Assembly (NCBI GenBank): GCA_902788175.1 | Contig: CADAJF010000001.1 | Location: 38,044 to 102,043, forward strand | Origin: an uncultured Bacteroidia bacterium | GTDB taxonomy: Bacteria; Bacteroidota; Bacteroidia; Bacteroidales; UBA932 | Length of the DNA: 64,000 nucleotides | Direction of reading: 5' to 3' | Part shown: one piece after another, positions 5,745 through 13,543 of the stretch | Numbering within the stretch: the stretch's first letter is position 1 | How the letters are laid out: each line of letters opens with the position of its first letter | Translations under genes and position numbers: made by a program | Notes under the pieces: generated by a model | What the model was told of the DNA's origin: nothing | The model's input: the letters and a program-made list of their open reading frames with translations, nothing else | Databases searched by the model: none

Positions 5745-6395
5745 TTACCAAAGTTTATCAAGACCCGGATCATTATCCAGGAACAATTCATCAAACTCTT
5801 CGGACGGATCCGTTCTGTGGTCAACCACCAGCCCCGGATCGATATCCATATTTGAACGCAGTTCGAAGTAAACGATAGTTCCTTGCCAAGGATCAGATTC
5901 AGTTATGGTCATATCGCCATTGGCCGATAAAGTATGATTACCCGAGCGAATAATCAGCTTATGACCGGCCGTATTGATGAGCCGGGAAGTGGAATACAAG
6001 CCAAAGCCCATTCCCTTACCATCAGAAACCCGGTCTCTAATGCAATACTCAAGTGCTTCCGGTTCAGTTATGCCCGCATAGTCTTGATTCTGAGACAAGG
6101 ACGACTGAATCCCCATTCCATCATCGGCCACCAAAATCTGAATCAAGTGCTTAGCCTCTGAGTAATTGGTGATGACGATTCCATTTGTTTTGCCAGAATG
6201 GATAAGCACGTTATCCATTACCTCGTAGAAACAATAGCTCATCGCCTGAAGAAGAGAAGTCTCCACTTCAGGTTGATGAATCAGCACTTCTACCAAGCGG
6301 CGATACACCTGTTGGATGTTCTTTTCGTCGAACATCTCAATACAGATATTGTCGCTACCTGCAAAGTATTGATGAATTAATGTATCTACGTTCAT
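5745..6395 (-). CDS. HATPase_c (GHKL) ATP-binding protein
   Basis: The 216-residue protein has the GHKL ATP-site motifs: N box (YEVMDNVLIHSGKTNG), G1 (VADDGMGI) and G2 (GKGMGFGLYSTSRL). It lacks a phospho-acceptor histidine domain and membrane segments, so it resembles anti-sigma-factor kinases. With the STAS protein it forms a two-gene unit that may act by partner switching. The start is MNVDTLIHQ: a -7 box at 6425-6432 lies inside the longer frame to 6467, which rules that frame out. Confidence 0.8.
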   Translation of the reverse strand: MNVDTLIHQYFAGSDNICIEMFDEKNIQQVYRRLVEVLIHQPEVETSLLQAMSYCFYEVMDNVLIHSGKTNGIVITNYSEAKHLIQILVADDGMGIQSSLSQNQDYAGITEPEALEYCIRDRVSDGKGMGFGLYSTSRLINTAGHKLIIRSGNHTLSANGDMTITESDPWQGTIVYFELRSNMDIDPGLVVDHRTDPSEEFDELFLDNDPGLDKLW

Positions 6396-6424
6396 AAACA
6401 AATTTGGCGGTTGACCGCTATCCG

Positions 6425-6432
6425 CAAAGATA
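6425..6432 (-). promoter_or_regulatory. -7 box of the HATPase/STAS unit
   Basis: TATCTTTG on the minus strand, 29 nt before the ATG at 6395. Confidence 0.6.
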
Positions 6433-6471
6433 GCAACACAGCACGAAAAAACAAAAAAGGACGTCAATTAA

Positions 6472-6663
6472 TGCCATAGAAAGACACTGAATGACGAAAT
6501 TGTTTCCCAAATGTTACCCTAAAAATAGGCGTTCGCTAGATAACACACTCGTCATCAGGGATTTACACCGAAAAGTTAGTGTCCCCGCCCGAGGCACCTT
6601 ATTTCCGCTTTGTAGATATCTACAAGGCGGTTTTTGTTTTAGGGTGGCATAGAAGGTGGCATA
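6472..6663. other. Att-like island boundary (copy C), repeats on both sides of the core
   Basis: ATGCCATAGAAAGACACT at 6472 is followed by the 11-nt pair TGTTTCCCAAA (6501) and TGTTACCCTAA (6512), 61 nt, and CCCGCCCGAGGCAC (6584-6597). Right of the core, GGTGGCATA is repeated at 6643 and 6655. Phased repeats on both sides of a tRNA-end-like core are what a tyrosine-recombinase attachment site looks like. No recombinase gene is present. Confidence 0.55.
6605..6640 (+). terminator. Hairpin terminator next to boundary C
   Basis: CCGCTTTGTAG pairs with CTACAAGGCGG (one G-U pair), followed by TTTTTGTTTT. Confidence 0.7.
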
Positions 6664-6740
6664 AATCCCAACGCTGAGGACTTGTTTTTCCTATTTGTTG
6701 CCTAATCACGACTGAACTGGGCTTCAGGCCCATCCTTAAT

Positions 6741-6780
6741 AATCCGTCAGTGAGACCTCCGTTTCGCTGATGGATTTTTT
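6741..6780 (+). terminator. Hairpin terminator
   Basis: AATCCGTCAGTGAGAC pairs with GTTTCGCTGATGGATT through wobble pairs and ends in a T-run on the plus strand. Confidence 0.55.
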
Positions 6781-6868
6781 GGGGGGAGAGGTATCGCCTG
6801 TCCCGTCATGCCCGACCCGCTCGGGAACCCCACCTCGCCTCGCCATCGCTGGACCACCAACCGCAATT

Positions 6869-6905
6869 GCGCAAGCCGAGCGCCTGCCCCGAGCTCGGCT
6901 TGTGC
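6869..6905. repeat. Long hairpin downstream of the mannan operon
   Basis: A 13-bp stem (GCGCAAGCCGAGC / GCTCGGCTTGTGC) has an 11-nt loop and no T-run on either side. It may protect the 3' end of the operon transcript. The rest of 6664-6951 holds no gene that I can support. Confidence 0.5.
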
Positions 6906-6951
6906 GATCTGTCAGGAACGCCTTACACGATATTTTCTGATAGCGGTGTGA

Positions 6952-9228
6952 TTAATTGTTGCTGTAAGAATATGGCAAATCTTCGGGTTTGGTGCCTCGA
7001 GAAAGGTTGGGAGAGTCGCTCAGGGTGAAGTCCAGCCGTGCACCACCAGTGAGTTCGTTGTGGCGAAGGTAATTTCGGGTAACGCGGCGGCCATTGATTC
7101 TGAAGTTGTCGACGTAGGGAGTCCGGGCGATTTTGTCTGAATCACCTGCAGAGGCGCGGCAGCTTCCCTTCACTCCGGCACGCACGACCAGATTCCCTCC
7201 GGGAAGATGAACAGTAGCTTTTCGGAACAGCGGGGTGCCCAGGGCGTATTCGGTGCTGGTCGGACATACAGGATAGAAGCCCAAGGCGGAGAATACGTAC
7301 CAGGCAGAGGTCTGGCCGTTGTCTTCGTCGCCGCAATAGCCGTCTGGTGCCGGGGTGTAGAATTTCTCCATCACTTCGCGGATGCGGGCCTGGGCCTTCC
7401 ACGGAGAACCGCACCAGTTATACAGATAAAGCATATGCTGGATGGGTTGGTTGCCGTGGGCGTAATTGCCCATATTCATAATCTGCATCTCGCGTATTTC
7501 GTGGATAGTGAATCCGTAGTAGCTGTCATCGAAATCAGGAGGCATCGAGAAGACGCCGTCAAGCTTGGCCTCAAATGCTTCTTTTCCGCCCATAAGGTCC
7601 ATTAGGCCTGCCGGATCATGGAATACTGACCAGGTATAATGCAGCGAGTTGCCTTCCGTGAAATCTCCACCCCACTTCAGGGGATTGAATTCGGCAGGGA
7701 AACTGCCGTCGGCATTGCGCCCGCCCATAAGGCCGTAGTCTTCGCGGAACAACTTTCTGTAGTTCTGTGATGCTTTCTCGTAAGGAGCGAGTTCTTCTTC
7801 GGATTTGCAGAGGTCCTTGCCGAGTTGCCAGATGCACCAGTCGTCATAGGCATATTCGAGGGTGCGGGCGGCACTCTCGTTGATCCCCACATCGCAAGGG
7901 ACATAACCGAGTTCGTCGTAGTAGTCGTAGCCAAGGCGGCCTGAAGCATCCACGGTCGGGTGGACGGAGTGAGCGCCATTGGCGAGCGCATCCCAGAGGG
8001 TTTCGATGTCGTAATCTCCCCGGATCCCCTTGAGCCAGGCTTCAGCGACGACCGAAGCGCTGTTGTTCCCTATCATACAGCCGCGATGGCCGGGGCTGGA
8101 CCACTCAGGGATGAAACCGCTCTCCAGATAGTGGTTCAAGAATCCCTCCTGCATCTTAGATGCCATCTCAGGGTAGACAAGGTCTATCAGGGAGAACTGC
8201 GAGCGGAAGGTGTCCCAGAGGCCGGTGTCCGTGAACAGATAGCCGTCGTGGACCTTGCCGTCATGAGGGCTGTAATGCACTCGCCTGCCCTCTGCCGTAA
8301 TTTCGCTGAAATCGCGTGGAAACAGAACCGAACGGTACAGGCAGGAGTAGAAGGTCCGCAAATGGTCGATATTGCCATCTTCTATCTCGATGCGCGAAAG
8401 GACTTCGTTCCAGCGCTCGCGACCGTCGGCGCAGAGCCTGTCGAAATCACCGTCGCCGAGCTCCAGGAGGTTGGTCAGGGCCTGCTCATGGCTGATGAAC
8501 GAGGCTGCCACCCTCAGACCTACTTTCTGGCCTTTCGATGTCGGGAACCCGACTATGGCATAGGCCCTGCCATGCTCGTCGACCTGTTTGACCGATGTGA
8601 ACGGCGTGTCGCACTCGACCACGAAGTACAGCGCGAAGTTGCCGGCTACTCCTCCAGTGTTGATGGTGCTCACGCCGCTTATCGTGCTGCCGCTTATGGT
8701 GCATTTGCTGCCGGCAAAACCATCCACTACGAGGTATGAGGTCTCGCGCTCGGGATAGGTGATCCTGAAAGCGGCTGCACGCTCGGTAGGGGTGATTTCA
8801 AGATAGGTGTCGTGATCTGCGAGATATACTCCATAATAGTAAGGCTTGGCTACCTCTGCCTTGTGGGAAAACCAGCTTGCACGGGCGTCTTCATCCCATA
8901 CAGCACCGGTCGTGACAGGCATCAGGCTGAACTGGCCGTAGTCATTCATCCACGGGCTTGGCTGATGGGTCATCTTGAAGCCGCGGATCTTGTCTTCTGT
9001 ATACACGTAGGCCCAGCCGTCTCCCATCCTGCCCGTTTGTGGGGTCCAGAAATGAGTGCCCCAGGGCATCGCTATCGCCGGATATGTATTGCCGGTCGAA
9101 AGTGAATGTTTCGACTGGGTGCCGACGAGTGTGGAGACGTAGTCTACGGGCTGCAGCATCTTGCCCTCGGGCCGGGAGCAGGAGACGAGCCATAGAAGCA
9201 GAGGCAGGAGTATAAGTCTTGGTTTCAT
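6952..9228 (-). CDS. GH92 exo-alpha-mannosidase, lipoprotein
   Basis: The 758-residue product starts with a lipoprotein signal (LLPLLLWLVSC, Cys17). It shows GH92 landmarks: GTGNTYPAIAMPWG-like start region (STGNTYPAIAMPWGTHFWTP), GFIPEWSSPGHRGCMIGNNS, HGNQPIQHMLYLYNW, and the C-terminal CGDEDNGQTSAWYVFSALGF. GH92 enzymes are calcium-dependent, inverting exo-acting mannosidases that remove alpha-1,2/1,3/1,4/1,6-mannose. Linkage preference cannot be read here. The ATG overlaps the GH125 stop (ATGA); the frame continuing to 9318 is therefore not the start. It is the last gene of the mannan operon. Confidence 0.92.
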   Translation of the reverse strand: MKPRLILLPLLLWLVSCSRPEGKMLQPVDYVSTLVGTQSKHSLSTGNTYPAIAMPWGTHFWTPQTGRMGDGWAYVYTEDKIRGFKMTHQPSPWMNDYGQFSLMPVTTGAVWDEDARASWFSHKAEVAKPYYYGVYLADHDTYLEITPTERAAAFRITYPERETSYLVVDGFAGSKCTISGSTISGVSTINTGGVAGNFALYFVVECDTPFTSVKQVDEHGRAYAIVGFPTSKGQKVGLRVAASFISHEQALTNLLELGDGDFDRLCADGRERWNEVLSRIEIEDGNIDHLRTFYSCLYRSVLFPRDFSEITAEGRRVHYSPHDGKVHDGYLFTDTGLWDTFRSQFSLIDLVYPEMASKMQEGFLNHYLESGFIPEWSSPGHRGCMIGNNSASVVAEAWLKGIRGDYDIETLWDALANGAHSVHPTVDASGRLGYDYYDELGYVPCDVGINESAARTLEYAYDDWCIWQLGKDLCKSEEELAPYEKASQNYRKLFREDYGLMGGRNADGSFPAEFNPLKWGGDFTEGNSLHYTWSVFHDPAGLMDLMGGKEAFEAKLDGVFSMPPDFDDSYYGFTIHEIREMQIMNMGNYAHGNQPIQHMLYLYNWCGSPWKAQARIREVMEKFYTPAPDGYCGDEDNGQTSAWYVFSALGFYPVCPTSTEYALGTPLFRKATVHLPGGNLVVRAGVKGSCRASAGDSDKIARTPYVDNFRINGRRVTRNYLRHNELTGGARLDFTLSDSPNLSRGTKPEDLPYSYSNN

Positions 9229-10640
9229 AATTCGATTGAGTTGAGAAGCTCGAGCTTGCCGTCGCCGATGATTTTGAGAATCAGTTCGCCGAAAAGGGTG
9301 TTCTGCCAGGCGAACCATTCGCGCGTGAAGTTGTAAGGGTTGTCCTTGTGGAAACTCTCGTGTATGAAACCGGTGTTTGCATCGGTTTTCATAAGGGTCT
9401 CAACGCACCAGCGGATTTCCTCGTCATCGGTTGAGGTGAAAGCCTTCATTAGGATGCTCATCGGCCAGATCATATCATAGCCGATGTGAGGGCCGCCTAT
9501 GCCTTCGGCGGCCGAACCCCGGAAGAAGTAAGGGTTGTCCCCGCTCCAGACGAACCGTCTGGTATTCTTGTAGATGCGGTCTTTTGCAGGGACGTCGCCA
9601 AGATATGGGAGCGCGAGAAGCGACGGCACGTTGGCATCGTCCATGAGGAAGCGGTTGCCGAAACCGTCCACTTCGTAGGCGTAGATCTTTCCGTACTTGG
9701 GATGCTTGTAAACTGCGTATTTCCTGAGCGCACCGACGACTTCGTCGGCCAGGGCACGGCAGTCGGAAGCGAACTGCTTCCGGCCGTTGACCGTCTCCAG
9801 AATCTCGGCGGCCTTGCGAAGTGAGCTGACAGCAAAAAAGTTCGACGGCACCAGAAACTCGAAAGTGGTCGCATCGTCCGACGGGCGGAACGAGGATGCG
9901 ATCAGGCCGACCGGCTTGACAGGCCGGCCAAGGCCATTACACGCCTTCGTGTCGAGCTGGCGGTCGGTGACCCTCGTAAAAGTGTATGGTCCATGACCAT
10001 CCTTGCGCTGCTGTTCGCGGAATGTCGTATAGACCTTGCGCATGGCTTCGAGCCAGGTGGCGTCGAATACAGATTCGTCGCCGGTGACCTTCCAGTACTC
10101 GTACGCCAGGCGGATCACGTAGCAAGGCGAATCAATCTCCCATTTGCGCTCGTGCAGGTTCGGGTCCATCCTGGTGTTGTCGGTCATCCAGCCGGTGCCG
10201 GCAGGGCCGTCGTTGAAGGCATTTGCATAAGGGTCTATGCAGAGGAGGCTGAGCTGGCAGCGCACAGTGCCTTCGAGCATCTCCCTAAGATGCTCGTCTT
10301 GCCCGGCGAGCCGGAGATATGGCCAGACCTGGGCTCCCGAATCGCGCAGCCACATGGCGTGGATGTCTCCAGTGTAGACAAAAGTACGTGGATTGCCGTT
10401 TTCGTCCTTGCCGAAATGCACGGTGGTATCGAGAGTGTTCGGGAAACAGTTCTCGAACATCCAGCGCAACTTGGGGTTGGTGAGCTGAGAAGTGACCTCG
10501 GCGATCTTGGCTTCCACTGCTTCGGACACGAAAAGGCGGTCAGCCACTGCGGGCCGGCGCGAAACAAAGTCCTGGGCTCCGGCATAAAGCGGAGACAGGA
10601 GAAGGAAAAGAAGTAATATCCGTTTCATAAAAGTTTTCAT
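9225..10640 (-). CDS. GH125 exo-alpha-1,6-mannosidase
   Basis: The 471-residue product has a signal peptide (MKRILLLFLLLSPLYAGAQ from its fifth residue) and GH125 motifs: YTGDIHAMWLRDSGAQVWPY, GTGWMTDNTRMDP, EIDSPCYVIRLAYEYW, GGPHIGYDMIWPMSI. GH125 enzymes release mannose from non-reducing alpha-1,6-linked ends, matching oligosaccharides made by GH76. The ATG at 10640 overlaps the upstream stop (ATGA); MKRILL at 10628 is an alternative start. Its stop overlaps the GH92 start, so the three genes are translationally coupled. Confidence 0.92.
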   Translation of the reverse strand: MKTFMKRILLLFLLLSPLYAGAQDFVSRRPAVADRLFVSEAVEAKIAEVTSQLTNPKLRWMFENCFPNTLDTTVHFGKDENGNPRTFVYTGDIHAMWLRDSGAQVWPYLRLAGQDEHLREMLEGTVRCQLSLLCIDPYANAFNDGPAGTGWMTDNTRMDPNLHERKWEIDSPCYVIRLAYEYWKVTGDESVFDATWLEAMRKVYTTFREQQRKDGHGPYTFTRVTDRQLDTKACNGLGRPVKPVGLIASSFRPSDDATTFEFLVPSNFFAVSSLRKAAEILETVNGRKQFASDCRALADEVVGALRKYAVYKHPKYGKIYAYEVDGFGNRFLMDDANVPSLLALPYLGDVPAKDRIYKNTRRFVWSGDNPYFFRGSAAEGIGGPHIGYDMIWPMSILMKAFTSTDDEEIRWCVETLMKTDANTGFIHESFHKDNPYNFTREWFAWQNTLFGELILKIIGDGKLELLNSIEL

Positions 10641-11452
10641 GGAATGTCGACTTCGACAATATCGGAGTAGTTCCACCTGCGGGTGCCGCTGCCACGGGGC
10701 GTGTCGTAGTTGATGCGCGCGGCTGCGCGGATGAAGACTTTCTGTCCGGAGAGTATCGTTCCGTTCGACTTGACCGTAACATTGGTTCCCAGAAGGTCTT
10801 CGAACGACGATCCTTCATAAGAGACGGAACTTGACCACCTTGAGTCGCGGGCGCGGTAACCGGCTGTAGATGAGTAGCTGACAAAAAGCTGCACGTCTGT
10901 CACATTGGCATACGATTCCTTCCAGTCACCGGATTTCCCGATGGCGGCCTTGAGCTCCTCGCGCGATGTTGCACGGGTCACTTTCACGTGGGCCGTAATC
11001 TTGCCGGCACTGACCTGAGGGGAGCCAACGAACTCGACATTGAGGAAAGGCTGAACTGAGAAGTTCACTTCCTTTTCTCCTTTGAGATGGATGTTGACAC
11101 TTTCGTCTTTCATGACAGTGCCTTCGGCGTTCTCGATTACGACAGGCACGAAAGGTCCGTCGATGCGGATGTTGTAGTCTGCTTCGAAAAGACGGGCGTT
11201 GCGGAAGGTCCCGTCAGGCTTGCAGTAGAAGTCCAGAGGAGTTACGTTGCCCTCCCAGCTGGTCTCGATAAGGCGGACGCGAATGCCTTCGGAGCCCTGG
11301 TCGGTCAGCACGGGCGCTCCTGTCTTGGAATCCACGACGCTTCCGTAGAGAACCTCCGAAGGGGCGTCGTAATTGTCCAGCTCAAACAGTTCGCATGAGA
11401 CCGCACACACCGTGAGCAAAAACATACATATAGGAAGTGGAAAACTTTTCAT
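10637..11452 (-). CDS. DUF3823 surface lipoprotein of the mannan locus
   Basis: The 271-residue lipoprotein (CAVSC, Cys20) begins with a DUF3823 domain (VLYGSVVDSKTGAPVLTDQG) of carboxypeptidase-regulatory-like beta-sandwich type. Its C-terminal domain (about 130-271) ends RRWNYSDIVEVDIP. DUF3823 proteins are found after SusD in many polysaccharide loci and are thought to be glycan-binding outer-membrane proteins in the SusE/F position. It starts 6 nt after the SusD stop. The ligand is inferred only from context: alpha-mannan. Confidence 0.85.
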   Translation of the reverse strand: MKSFPLPICMFLLTVCAVSCELFELDNYDAPSEVLYGSVVDSKTGAPVLTDQGSEGIRVRLIETSWEGNVTPLDFYCKPDGTFRNARLFEADYNIRIDGPFVPVVIENAEGTVMKDESVNIHLKGEKEVNFSVQPFLNVEFVGSPQVSAGKITAHVKVTRATSREELKAAIGKSGDWKESYANVTDVQLFVSYSSTAGYRARDSRWSSSVSYEGSSFEDLLGTNVTVKSNGTILSGQKVFIRAAARINYDTPRGSGTRRWNYSDIVEVDIP

Positions 11453-11458
11453 AATATG

Positions 11459-13531
11459 CTATCTGTTTGGCTGTTGATCAATATACGCACTTTTCGAGAC
11501 TTCTCCGCCGGGGATGGCGAAATAATAGTCTATCGTGTCATAAAGAAACTCTTTTTCGCGTGCGAACTGCCAGTTTGCATCGAAGAAGAACTTCTTGTCC
11601 ACTGAACTGTAGAAAGGATAGAGTCCCCGGAGACGGTATCCGGCAGTATTTCCAATGCAGCTGTAATTTCGAACTTCGCCCCAGAAGCCTGAACGCGCTT
11701 CGTAGTGCTGGACTCGCCAGCGGCGGACATCCCACTTCGACTTGTGCTCGAAGGCAAGCTCCTTGCGGCGCTCGCGGCGAACGATGTTGCGGCTGTCGAT
11801 GTCTGCCTTCAGCGGCTGGGTGAGGGCATCGGCTCCCGCGCGTTCCCTGATGTCCGTGATTGCCTGCGTCGCCACCGCGAGCATGTCGTCGCCTTCAACC
11901 GGGCATGCGGCACCTGCGAGTGAAAGTTCGACCCCTGCCTCGGCGGCTGCGAGGAGCACGTCGGCATAGCGCATGAGGATCCATGGTTGCTCGCTCTTGC
12001 CCTCGCCGTGCAGGAACGCAGGATCGGGATTGAGCCACTTGCGCAGGTAGAATCCGGACAGATTGGCCTCGTTGCTCGAGCCGTCGCCGGCGTAGAACGG
12101 GCCGTTCGCACCGGAAGCGTTCATCTTCACTCCGTCGACATCGACCTGGACCTGCATCGATCCCGAGTAGGGGCTCATAACGAGTCTGCCGTCAGAGAAT
12201 GCGCTACTGTTCTGGTAGAAGTTCGAGGTGGCGCGTCCGTATGAATAGTCGTCCCACAGAGGAGAGATCGGAGTGCTTCCTGTATAGATGCCCGTGTAGA
12301 GCTCGATTTCCTCTTCGCGGAACTCGTCGCCGGGAAGGATGACGTATGCACGCAGACGAGGCTCCGCGTTTGCGAAGAAATCCATCGTGGTGTCGTATTC
12401 CAGATAATGTCCGCTGGTGGGGGAGCTTCCGTCGGTAACTCTTATGGTTCCGTCTGCATAGCGGTCGAATCCGTCGAACAGTTCCACGAAGTCGAGGGTA
12501 GGGCAGCTGCCCGAGCAGAGAGGATAACGGAAAATGTAAGGAGAGCAGTAAGCGTCGATCGAGTGGGTGTACGAAGGGTAAGAATACTTGCGGATCAGGA
12601 TTGCCTCCTTGTTGGAAGTCACGTCGCTGAACAGGTCTACCATATTCTTGTACTGCGCTTCGCGGTCGCCGTCTTTCCATGCGTTCTTGTAGAGGCCGTA
12701 GCGGCCCGAATCCATTACGGCGCGGGCTGCCTTGTATGCTTCGGAGAAGTAGCGGATGCTGGCTGCCTGCCAGGTGCTCTCGTCGAAGCCGATGACCCTG
12801 ACACCTGTCTTTTCGCCAAGACCTGTAAGTCGCCCGGGAACGGTCTCGTTGTACTTGGCGACAGAGCCGGCATAAAGCATCGCCTCTGCCTTGTAGGCGA
12901 GGGCTGCGTAACGGTTTGCGTATCCGTCGACTGACCCGGTTTCAGGGAGAAGCTGCGCGGCCATGTCGAAATCCGCACAGATCTGATTCCATGTCTCCTC
13001 CTCTTTCGCGCGCGGAACCTCGAGTTTGTCGGCATCGTTCGGATATGCGATCGTATGGGTTACGAGCGGAATACCGCCGAAGCGGCGTGCCATCTGGTAG
13101 AAGGCCATTGCGCGGGCGAAGTATCCCGTTCCGATGTATTCGTTGAGCGCGATCTCCGAGAATGCGCCGCTGTGCTCCGGCATGGTCTCGATAAGATGGT
13201 TTGCATAGTAGATGAGCTTGAAAGCCTCGCCCCAGTACGGGGTGCTTTCGCCGCGGAAGGTCTGGCAGACTCCGTCGCGGTTGACTGCCTCACCGCAGCC
13301 GTCGATGCCGGGGGCGTTGAGCCAGCCGCTATAATCGAAGCCCCACTCCGCCATGTACTTGAAATCTTCCCAAGGCATGAGGCTGTAGATCTTTGCCATG
13401 TAGATCTCGACACCGTTCTCCGAGTTGAGAAGCTCGTCGTCGGTGACGATGTTTTTCGGAGGAAGATAGAGGTCGATGCATGAACTCAGCAAGAGGCTGG
13501 AAACTGCTATGATAAAGCCGTATTTTTTCAT
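11459..13531 (-). CDS. SusD/RagB-family glycan-binding lipoprotein
   Basis: The 690-residue lipoprotein (SSLLLSSC, Cys18) has the SusD architecture: N-terminal TPR-like helices (ATGYFARAMAFYQMARRFGG as YIGTGYFARAMAFYQ...), the linker GGIPLVTHTI, and the C-terminal DIRERAGADALTQPL / RRERRKELAFEHKSKWDVRR segment. SusD caps the SusC channel and captures oligosaccharides. At 690 residues it is longer than many SusD proteins (500-600). It lies 12 nt after the SusC stop. The mannan substrate is inferred from the GH76/GH92/GH125 neighbours. Confidence 0.95.
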   Translation of the reverse strand: MKKYGFIIAVSSLLLSSCIDLYLPPKNIVTDDELLNSENGVEIYMAKIYSLMPWEDFKYMAEWGFDYSGWLNAPGIDGCGEAVNRDGVCQTFRGESTPYWGEAFKLIYYANHLIETMPEHSGAFSEIALNEYIGTGYFARAMAFYQMARRFGGIPLVTHTIAYPNDADKLEVPRAKEEETWNQICADFDMAAQLLPETGSVDGYANRYAALAYKAEAMLYAGSVAKYNETVPGRLTGLGEKTGVRVIGFDESTWQAASIRYFSEAYKAARAVMDSGRYGLYKNAWKDGDREAQYKNMVDLFSDVTSNKEAILIRKYSYPSYTHSIDAYCSPYIFRYPLCSGSCPTLDFVELFDGFDRYADGTIRVTDGSSPTSGHYLEYDTTMDFFANAEPRLRAYVILPGDEFREEEIELYTGIYTGSTPISPLWDDYSYGRATSNFYQNSSAFSDGRLVMSPYSGSMQVQVDVDGVKMNASGANGPFYAGDGSSNEANLSGFYLRKWLNPDPAFLHGEGKSEQPWILMRYADVLLAAAEAGVELSLAGAACPVEGDDMLAVATQAITDIRERAGADALTQPLKADIDSRNIVRRERRKELAFEHKSKWDVRRWRVQHYEARSGFWGEVRNYSCIGNTAGYRLRGLYPFYSSVDKKFFFDANWQFAREKEFLYDTIDYYFAIPGGEVSKSAYIDQQPNR

Positions 13532-13543
13532 CTTTAGCTCCTC

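Noticed and set aside
6869-6905. Hairpin considered as the mannan operon terminator
   Set aside because: No T-run on the minus strand after the stem; kept only as a hairpin.
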